The notes beneath the pieces were generated by a model. That model worked only from the letters and a program-made list of their open reading frames with translations. It did no database searches and was not told where the DNA came from. DNA of 64,000 nucleotides. Source: Apostichopus japonicus. Lineage: Eukaryota > Echinodermata > Holothuroidea > Aspidochirotida > Stichopodidae. Each line of letters starts with the position of its first letter. Position 1 is the stretch's first letter. The position numbers were made by a program, and so were the translations under genes. Location of the stretch: assembly GCF_037975245.1 (NCBI RefSeq), contig NC_092575.1, forward strand, positions 10,696,001 through 10,760,000, written 5' to 3'. Of this stretch, positions 41,096 to 64,000 are shown in pieces.

Positions 41096-41422
41096 GAAAC
41101 ATCGCCCCATTCTGCCGCGGCTATAAATATGACACCAGCAGCAACTATATTTTGTGGAGATTGTAGTTTTTTAACGAAAAAGAAAGCACGAAATATTGAG
41201 ATAGAAGGTCGGAATTTTTGGTTAACAAATGTCGGCAAAGCATTAAGATGTCGAATTTCCGACATGAAACGTCAACATTACGATATAAATGCAACCGCAA
41301 AATATCGACATAAAACGTAGATATTTCGAGACAAAAAGTTTTCGAAAATCGAGATCAAAATGTCAACAACTAGTACGCCGGATGAAAAATCGAAATTAAT
41401 TTGAGATAAAACGACCCCTGTC

Positions 41423-42770
41423 CAGGGGCGTATCCAGGATTTTCCAATAGGGGGGGGGGGCGCCAGGCATGAATGATCGCCGTCCTGGGGGATGGGTCTA
41501 AGGGGAGGGGTGGACAATTTTTGCTTTCAAAGAAGGGCTGAAATGCAAAATGGTGTCATATGCATGGGCGGCGATCCGTACTTCCGAGTGGGGGGGGGGG
41601 GATATGACCTTGTTGACTATCTAAGCGTAGCGCCACCATGGGTTGGCGCGAAGCGTACAAGAAAATTTTGGGATTAACAAACCCTCTAGATGGCCGGAAA
41701 CGGCACTTCCCGAGGTTTCCAAGCGGCATATACCCAACTTTAAAATAGGGATGTCATGTCCGAAATATCTCATAATCAGGATCCAAAATACTTTTTTTTT
41801 TAATTTCGGGTGTTATTTTGGGAAAATTGCCCCTGTCAATCTTGTTTCAGGCGCAACGTTAGAATGTTCGAGAGCTCTGTTATATTATTCGATGAAGAAA
41901 ATGGCCTCATGCAGGCTATTATAGGACTATATACATGCAATACACAATTACACATAGTTACATTCCTAAGTACCGATTGCTAGGGCATCCAGGTAAAACG
42001 TGTATTAAGCATTACCCTGGTTACATGAGATTCTCAGCTGTTCGAGGGAACATGTACGTGTGTAGGCCTACTATAGGGCCTATATGAATACTATGAGGGT
42101 GCATATATGTACTATATCAATACCGTGGGCGCAATAATACATTTTGTTGTTATAGGGCCAATGAAGCCTACAGTCAACTATTTTTGCTTTATAAAGACGC
42201 TTTATTTGAAAAGATCGCACTGCGTTTATGGTAGGCGAGAAATGAAGCTAAAAAAGAGCCGTACATTAACGAAGATGCATAAATGTAGGCATGAAAATAT
42301 TCTTATCCCTGGCATTTGGTGGGGGGGGGGGGATATGGTGCATTACATCCCCTCCACCCATTTTCATGGGGGATATATCCCCCCTCCACCCAGGATCGCC
42401 GTCCATGGCCATATGTGATCCATTTTTCGACCTTAATAATAAGCAACATTTCCAGTAAATATGGACACAAAATGCACAATTTAATATGGCTGGCATGTCA
42501 TTTAGTGTTTATAGTGATAATACAAACACAATTACCATCTATGTTTCTAAAACTATTATGCCGCCGAACTTCGCCAGAACCTTTTTTTGGCAAACAAAAA
42601 ATAAAGCATACGGGAGCGGGGGGGGGGGGGGTTGAGCGATCACCGACATCTCACATAAAGGTCGTCATCAATTTTTTTTTTTTTTTTTTTGCTAAACTTT
42701 TTTTTTTTTTGGTGACGGCCAATAGGGGGGGGGGGCGCGCGCCTGTTGCGCCCCCCTGGATACGCCCCTG
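41423..42770. mobile_element. Composite CAGGGGCGTATCCAGG element
   Basis: Starts CAGGGGCGTATCCAGG and ends CCCCCTGGATACGCCCCTG, a near-perfect inverted repeat. CCTGTC precedes and follows it. Internal G tracts, a hairpin core at 41617-41660 and two oligo-T runs (42671-42710) are present. The 1.35 kb probably contains one or more further MITEs (for example around 42305-42400). No transposase was recognised. Confidence 0.75.
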
Positions 42771-43928
42771 CCTGTCGACTTTGACATGCGTGGCACAATT
42801 TAACTTTTGTCGAGGTGAAAACGGTAACAAGTTCGAGATGGCCATTCCAAGCATTCAATTTACAAAATTAATTTTTCTTCTACATGCGGACAAGGCTTGG
42901 CAAACAGAATGCTTTGTTATACATAGGCTACGAATTATCAGTGCATTGGTCCCCGACCTGTTCGGGTAACGGAGTTTCACTACAGATCGAACCGTGATCA
43001 AGGTATGTTATGGTTTTATTGCAACTATATGTAGGGCATATTATCATTATAAAGAATTCCACCCTGCCCTGCCTCTAGTCTAGTGACTTAGTCTTGGCCA
43101 AGTCGTTTGTAATACTCTTTTTCTCGGGTGCAACTGTACCTGTATACATGCCTCAGAGTCCGTTTCTGCCTACCACGAATGTGCTTGCCCACTGTATATT
43201 TACATGCCCGGGAATCTCACCGATAGTACCAATCTAAAGCGTTGCCGAGGGCGTTTTCTGGGCAGTAAAGCAAATAGATACGGGAAAATAGCTTTGTGAA
43301 AAAGAAAGGTATACTAGGCTCTTCGAACTAGGCCTAGGGTCTTAACAAGACTATTCATATCTGGGAACTCCCTGTCAAATCTTGTTGCGCAATCATAACA
43401 ACCCAGCGAATTGAACGCACGCAAACGACATGGCGAGTTGATAGTATAGTTATCTGCAACTCACAAATTGATTCGTGCTGTTGGAATGGCATGTCTTTTG
43501 AGTTAATGTTCAAATCATTTTTCAGTTCCCGGAGAAGTCGCTCTTTACATAACATCGATGCAACCTGCATCAGTACGTAATTATCCATCATTTTAATCAG
43601 TTCCCCTAAATGTAACTTAGGCCTGCAGTCTACAGTATGTAGCCTATGTTAGTATGTGTGAATGCATTGATGTTATCAGTCTGTTTCATATTGGCCCTAC
43701 TTCGTAAGCCGTTGCGACCGCCGCATGAATCATTTCCGCGAACTCGGGTCAGAACGCATGACAGGAAGAAGGATGTCTCCCACATGGTTGTAAGCCTAAC
43801 TATAAGTCTAAGTTACGTTAGGTAACAGTTTCAAATGTGTTTATACCATTACAAACTAGTTAAGGTTTAAGTTATAACTAAGAGTATGTCAGCAATGTTG
43901 AAGCATGGGTTCTGTATTGGCTTGTGGT
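42771..43928. other. Intergenic, no gene recognised
   Basis: A 78-codon minus-strand frame (43355-43591) starting MMDNYVLMQVASMLCKERLL has ordinary amino-acid composition. It has no partner exon or family that I recognise, so I do not call it. Otherwise I see nothing specific. Confidence 0.4.
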
Positions 43929-44069
43929 ATGAGAGGATTGTTACACAGTGTTTATGGTTCTGTATGGCAAGATATCAGCAGTGGTATTCCTCCAGGCTTA
44001 GGTCCCTTGTTGTTCAGAGCATATATCAATGACTTTGTTGTAGATATTCTTGCTAGAGCTGCGTCTTAA
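43929..44069 (+). pseudogene. LINE reverse transcriptase fragment (SGxPxGxxxGPLLF motif)
   Basis: Frame reads GLLHSVYGSVWQDISSGIPP followed by GLGPLLFRAYINDFV and then a stop. This matches the conserved [20 protein letters not shown] block of non-LTR reverse transcriptases with one or two residues lost (GLGP for GSVLGP). The rest of the polymerase is not visible, so it is a short fossil. Confidence 0.8.
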
Positions 44070-45812
44070 CCTTGGTAATCTTACAGTATCCTATAACCTC
44101 ATCCAAATAAAGGTGAAAAGTTTGGAGCAAAACATGAAGTACGTGCGTCGTATGTTTATGTGTTGCGTATAGATGTGCCGTAGAGCGGCAAAGTGCACTA
44201 TGTACATATCTTTGTGAAATTAGGCTGCATATTGATACTACATGACATCATACTACATTCGTGAAGTATTATAAAATATGGATGCCTATAAATACCATAA
44301 AACTTGAAAAGCATAGATTAAGCAGTAATTTTCTATGAAAAATATTTTAAAGTAACCATTTGCATAGTGACACAACACACTGTTTATATTGTATGAATAC
44401 ACCATTGCAATTTCGTACGAAATGTATGTGACAAACAATCATGTACCTTGTCATACATGTAGCCTATAAATATTTTTCCACCTTCATCTCTTACTCATAG
44501 CCAATACGTTATTACTCCATGGCAGTTTCATAAGAACCTGTTATGAGGCATGCAATCATTCAGTGTTTACTACCAAAAACATAAAGTACACATGTGTGCG
44601 AGATATTTTATTTCATTTGTGCAAATTAAGATATAAGCATTTAGGCATAACAATTTACCCGCACAAATTCCACTCAGAGTTTTTCACAATCTTCCATATC
44701 TCGAACCAACAGAGTTCACATTGTATGGTTGTAATAGGTATCGGAATTAAATGGATTGTCATAAATGTTGTGATCACCATTATGGTTTATTATTTCCATT
44801 CAACCCGATTTCTCACAGATATCTACATAGTGCGCTATATGCCATATCCATGTGTATTATCGTCAAGTTAGATGTACTCAGCGTTTTTTGTCCTATTGTT
44901 GCCTCGAAATATCGATGGAACTCACTTGTGAGAGCACTCTGAATAATATATAAAGCCGTGTGAGTAATTTCATTTCGATTGGATTCCCTGTTCGATTTTT
45001 CGGATGGGATGTAGGATACCATAAGATTACCTTTGCCTTTTCCACTTCTTTTAGTTAGCCAGTGCTTGATACTAAATGAAATGAACGTGTGCACCCCCTT
45101 TACTAGCTGTTGATGAGCACTTAATCATGGGGTTCAGGGGCCCTTTTAGTGCCCCTGGAGTGGAACCCTGGAGGCCAACATTTTTGGTTCAATGTAGGGA
45201 CCAGAGAATGCTTAAAATGACACATAGGAGCAACTTATACATTTTTATCCATGTTTTCCAGCGAGATTCTGCCACAGTCATCCATGAAAACTCAAATTTG
45301 CTGTTTAATTATATCCGTATGGGTTTGCATGTACCCCAGATTAAGAAATGCTGTTTTAGAATGAAGATGTGTAGTGTACTAATGACATTAAAGTTGTATA
45401 CAGGAGTTAGAGCTCAAAGTTATGAGATGTACTCCAAAAGGATTGGAATAAAGCTCTTTCTTAGTGTCAGGATTGACAACCACTTCTTCCCAGGGCAAAG
45501 TGAAGCAGTCAAAGCATCCTGTGATGATACCAAAATTGGGTGAACCTAGAGAGCCTTGCTCAGCCTTGTGTCACCATGACTAAGTACTTTGTAAACACAT
45601 AGATCTATGCAAAAACAAAATTTTACCAGTATTAATTAAAACTTCTGCTTTGAATATATCAGGTTCCTCTTTGTCATAGCTGATTACTGGTTTGTCTGAT
45701 AGTTGATTGAAACTTCTTACTGTCTTCTTGAAAAGGATTGTCATTAGCACATATCAGCAGAGAGCAGGGCTGGCCTATGTAGTACTTGGCTAGATAAAAG
45801 TAGTAAAATTCT
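44070..45812. other. Intergenic, upstream of MAPKAPK5
   Basis: AT-rich sequence. A 138-codon plus-strand frame (45127-45543) has no recognised family. The non-coding first exon(s) of MAPKAPK5 probably lie somewhere in 43-46.3 kb but no signal fixes them. Confidence 0.4.
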
Positions 45813-46180
45813 TTAAAGGCATTGAAGACTCGCCCCAAACCGCGTGCCACGCTCTGAAACAGTTAACTTTCCATTGCTTGCAAGTGAAGTTTTCTGATTG
45901 TCGCTACAAAATGCAGACAGTAATGAAACATGATACATTGTTATCTTTAGCTGGACCTGAGATATCCATCGCTATATCGTTTGTACAGTGTGCTATGGGT
46001 ATTGACCGCAGCTGTATGTACTAACTGTACACTAGTGTCTAATTACCAACGGTAGCAAACTGTGTGTGTATTTTCTGGGATCAATGACGGTGTCTAACAC
46101 TTCTGTTACACCTCATTCGAAACTAGGTCAGATTACCGGCATTAGACGTTTCTTTTTGTGCGAGTCTTCACACCCTTTAA
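45813..46180. mobile_element. TTAA-flanked MITE, copy 2
   Basis: Same family and orientation as 32802-33145: TTAAAGGCATTGAAGACTCG at the left and GCGAGTCTTCACACCCTTTAA-like sequence at the right. It is slightly longer than copy 1, which is about 20 bp shorter near the CGCTACA stretch. It ends 167 bp before the acceptor of the first MAPKAPK5 coding exon. Confidence 0.88.
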
Positions 46181-46361
46181 GGTGTACATGAAAAAGGACC
46201 TAGAAAAAGTGGAATAGCACCACTGAATATTTGTCCTGGAATTTGTATACATCGAGGTGAAACAACGTACCAAATATGTCATTAATTATTTTGCCCTTTT
46301 TTAGGTAACATTTAAAAAAGAAAAATATTGTTTTTTTTTATATGCAGGGTGAAGGAGAACA

Positions 46362-60808
<14,447 letters not shown>

Positions 60809-60856
60809 AGTTGCAAATTAACAAGCCAGAAAATGCAATTAACAGTTTTACCTGTG

Positions 60857-60862
60857 AATAAA
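60857..60862 (+). terminator. MAPKAPK5 polyadenylation signal
   Basis: AATAAA 49 bp after the TGA (60806-60808), followed by a T-rich stretch. It implies a very short 3'UTR of about 70 nt. Confidence 0.75.
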
Positions 60863-62670
60863 GTCTATTTTTTCTAATACCAGATATCGTAAACCTTTCA
60901 TACCTTTGCCGGAAATGATATGAAGAAGAGCCCCCCTTTTTCGGCGTTCAATCAAGATATAGGTTTTAATTTGAGCTGATGAATTTTATACCCAGTACCA
61001 TTAAAGCGGTGTTATATGGTCTTATCTACAAAGTACTCTTACCTCGCTAAGTAATATAACCTACATGAATCTGGTCTCTTTTGGGTCTCTTCTTTGTATT
61101 GGAATGTCGAAGAGCTTTATAGTTTATATTAAGAGACTGTATGAAATAGCCGTATTCTCCTCTAGTCATAGACAAAATTAATTCATACAGAATTTTGTGT
61201 TTAGTCCGACTGTCAGTCTACACGAAGAAGCTGTAGTTTTTCGTCACTTTTGCAATAATCTTTACGAAGGTAGACCGGCTACTGTCTCTTGGTTATCGTA
61301 ATCAAACTAAAGGGACTTTTGAACATCTCCCATCTCATCACCAAATTATTGCAAGTGTGATCTTTCAAAAAACAAGAAAACAACGTAGGTTTGTATTTGT
61401 TATTAAGAACCAAATGATATCAATTTTCTCTGTCTTATTATGACAAGGATATTTTTCTCTTTTTGTTGCCTTACTTATCATTTTTATTAATTAACTTAAA
61501 TATAATAATCAGACTCTTTTGCCACTTTTCAACTCACAGAAAAATATTACAACTGTTTGTTTAATTTACTACAACTATGAATTTCAGTACTTTTGTTTTG
61601 AAGATATAATCCAGTAACAAACAGTATCCTTAGATCAAGCATCAGAGCATCAATTATGAAATAAAATATGATTTGCCAAATGAAATTATATATGAATACA
61701 ACTTGCTATAAAAAAAAAAAAAAAAAAATTTAACAGAAACAGAATAAAACTGTAGAACTTACTTACTAAGGTAAGACGGATCACTTGAAATGGAACTTTG
61801 AAGTACCTGGATAAACCAGACAATTTTTGATTTGCACCCTGGCACTGGCTTGCAAGTAGTCGCAATTCTAGAATACTGTTCATTTATCGTAGGGTGAAGA
61901 GGGAAGTATTAATAGTTACAGAAATTAATACCAAATAGCTGTGCATATTAAGGAGACATCGTTAAAACTTAAGGAATGCAAGTGTAATGAAGTGGGTTGG
62001 CAACCCTCCACTTTGTAATTGTGATCAAGATAAAGTTTGCAGCTAACTATTATTACCAAGAAATGGGGTAGGGGGCAGGTAGGCCCTCTCCTATCCTTGA
62101 ATAAGCTCTAACAAACCCTGAATCTCACTAGTATTAAACTTTGTATGATACATAAGAACTGAAGCTACATTACAGTTTTACAATAAAAGTATTATAAAGA
62201 GTTTATCTTTCATATCCAGAAACACACAGGCTCAATATTTCTAGATTAATGGAATTACATTCTTTTATTTCTTTACTGTCAGATTCCCAGGTTTTTTTTT
62301 GGGGGTTCATTTATTATTTTGTTAGGCTGCCGTCTTTCTTTTTACAGGGTCTGTGATCTTTCTTAAACCTGAATATATATTTTTGTTTTTCACTTTTTAC
62401 ACAGATGGATACTTAATTTGTATTAATGTAGCTACTAGCTTTTATTTCAAGTAACAATTATTTTTTACATTATAGTTACTAAACAGTACTGTACAATACC
62501 AAAATGACAGCAAATTAATCAAAGGAAAGAGAATTTACTCAGATCTTATCATAAATGTAGGTAGATATTATAGAATATAACAATTGAAGTATTTTCAATT
62601 TAGTAAATAGGGTACAATTTTGTATTAATAAACTTAACTTCAGTATTGTATACATATATGTCGTACTCAC
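60863..62670. other. Intergenic, no gene recognised
   Basis: AT-rich sequence with a poly(A) run at 61709-61728 and short homopolymers. No exon, RNA gene or transposon terminus was recognised. Confidence 0.5.
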
Positions 62671-63432
62671 TGTAGTATACATTCTTCCGCCTGGTGAAGT
62701 ATACATTCTTCCAATTGGTGTTAGCATACATTCTTCCAGCTGGTGTAGTATACATTCTTCTGGCTGGTGTAGTATACATTCTTCTGGCTGGTGTAGTATA
62801 CATTCTTCCAGCTGCTGTATACATTCTGCCGGTTGGTGAGGTATACATGCTTCCGCCTGGTGCAGTATACATTCCTCCGGCTGGTGTATACACATTCTTC
62901 TGGCTGGTGTAGTATACATACTTCCTGCTGTTGCAGTATACATACTTCCTGCTGGTGTAGTATACATTCTTCCTGCTGGTGAAGTATACTTCCAGCTGCT
63001 GTATACATTCTTCCAGCTGGTGTAGTATACATACTTCCTGCTGTTGCAGTATACATTCTTCCTGCTGGTGAAGTATACATTCATCCAGCTGCTGCACATA
63101 TTCTTCCAGCTGCTGTACACATTCTTCCAGCTGTTGTAGTATACATTCTTCCAGCTGATGTAGTATACATGCTTCCAGCTGGTATAGTATACATGCTTCC
63201 AGCTGGTGTAGTATACATTCTTTCTGCTGGTGAAGTATACACGCTTCTGGCTGTTGTAATATACATTCTTCGGGCTCTTGTAGTAAACATTCTGCCGGTT
63301 GGTGAGGTATACATACTTCCCGGCTGGTGTAGTGCACATCCTTCCGTCTGGTGTTGTATACATTCTTCTTGCTGGTGTAGTATACATTCTTGTGGTGTTG
63401 GTATACATTCTTCCGCCTGGTGGTGTAGTAAA
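62671..63432. repeat. 24-bp minisatellite, about 32 units
   Basis: The unit is GTATACATTCTTCCAGCTGG plus TGTA, with internal palindromes GTATAC and CAGCTG. Because 24 is divisible by three and the unit has no stop in several frames, long minus-strand frames (up to 289 codons of RMYTTPAG-like repeats) arise in two or three overlapping frames. This argues against coding. Variants with one missing triplet (GCTGCTGTATAC) recur. Confidence 0.93.
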
Positions 63433-64000
63433 CTGTTCAGGATGGTTTGTTTGAATACACTGTTCCAGATGGTGGGGAGGGAAGATGTAAGACTAGGTGC
63501 AATGGGTAATGTTTTGTATATAAGTTCCCTATTCCAGTTGCATGTGTAGTCTTCGGGCACACCATGTAAGCCCAGAATCCCGTGCGTGGCATAACATCTA
63601 CAGCGAAAATTTGTGAATAGATAAACTCGAGTTGATGGACTTGTTTGCACAAGAAAAAGAAAAAGAAAAGGAAACATATTCACTAAATATGGCTCTTTCT
63701 TATCCATATTGCTTGACTTGTTATTGAATGTGATGGGGGAATGGAGATAATTGATGTGGGAAGGGATCTGATATTGAGGGAATGTTGGGAGGGGGTGGCG
63801 GTTGGAAGGGGGGGTGGGGTGGTGAAAATAGCTACCTGATTATGCAACTGGTATTCAAGAGATCAGTTTGTTTGTACCTTGGTTTGAGCTAGAATCAAAT
63901 GCCACATGATCAAAAAACATACTATCATAATTATACTTCAATTAAGAAAAAAATGTAATCCTTTAATAGGTCAGAGCAGTTCCATTCCGCATTATTCATG
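63433..64000. other. Intergenic, no gene recognised
   Basis: It includes a G-rich stretch near 63735-63825 and AT-rich sequence to the window end. Nothing else is supportable. Confidence 0.5.

Noticed and set aside
42316-42969. 217-codon plus-strand frame
   Set aside because: It crosses G runs, two oligo-T runs and the right end of a transposon; the composition is repeat-driven with no recognised domain.
43355-43591. 78-codon minus-strand frame beginning MMDNYVLMQVASML
   Set aside because: Could be a first exon of an unknown gene, but no partner exon or homology was seen.
45127-45543. 138-codon plus-strand frame upstream of MAPKAPK5
   Set aside because: Normal composition, but I recognise no family and see no supporting splice or repeat pattern; it may be chance or an old retroelement piece.
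62539-63408. Long minus-strand frame of 289 codons as a repeat protein
   Set aside because: The sequence is a 24-bp tandem repeat with several overlapping open frames, no start or splice context, and frame-breaking variant units. Openness follows from the repeat unit.

Overview
This is eukaryotic, AT-rich animal DNA with spliced genes, long introns, tRNA-derived SINEs, decayed non-LTR retrotransposons and many non-autonomous DNA transposons. The protein sequences are close to vertebrate orthologues and the repeat style resembles marine invertebrate deuterostomes. An echinoderm-like or related genome is my best guess, but the sequence does not settle the species.

Three protein-coding genes can be assembled exon by exon. 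(1) Positions 703-4193, minus strand: the first five coding exons of peroxisomal acyl-CoA oxidase 3 (ACOX3); the rest lies beyond the left edge. (2) Positions 17035-35202, plus strand: a complete 13-exon 4-hydroxyphenylpyruvate dioxygenase (HPD) of 382 residues, with iron ligands H183, H266 and E349. (3) Positions 46362-60808, plus strand: a complete 11-coding-exon MAPKAPK5 (PRAK/MK5) kinase of 461 residues. ACOX3 and HPD point away from each other. HPD and MAPKAPK5 lie in tandem. The genes serve separate jobs (peroxisomal beta-oxidation, tyrosine catabolism, stress signalling), and nothing suggests they act as a unit.

The ACOX3-HPD interval (5.4-14.4 kb) is a nest of transposons inside transposons. 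Most layers can be resolved by 8-bp target-site duplications (TSDs), and one layer keeps the C-terminus of a hAT transposase. Remains of a LINE reverse transcriptase follow at 15.7-16.4 kb. The HPD-MAPKAPK5 interval (38.4-42.8 kb) holds four more DNA transposons, then a LINE fragment at 43.9 kb and a TTAA-flanked MITE at 45.8 kb whose sister sits in an HPD intron.

The most unusual signal is that two unrelated genes each carry a tandem array whose repeat unit is the end of a real coding exon plus its 5' splice site. These are HPD exon 7 (9 units of about 55 bp) and MAPKAPK5 exon 5 (about 31 units of about 112 bp). Both create rows of decoy splice donors directly downstream of the genuine one. 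A third array (37-bp unit) fills MAPKAPK5 intron 7, and a fourth (24-bp unit) lies at 62.7-63.4 kb. A second recurring signal is a roughly 44-bp hairpin core found in at least eight places in transposons with different termini.
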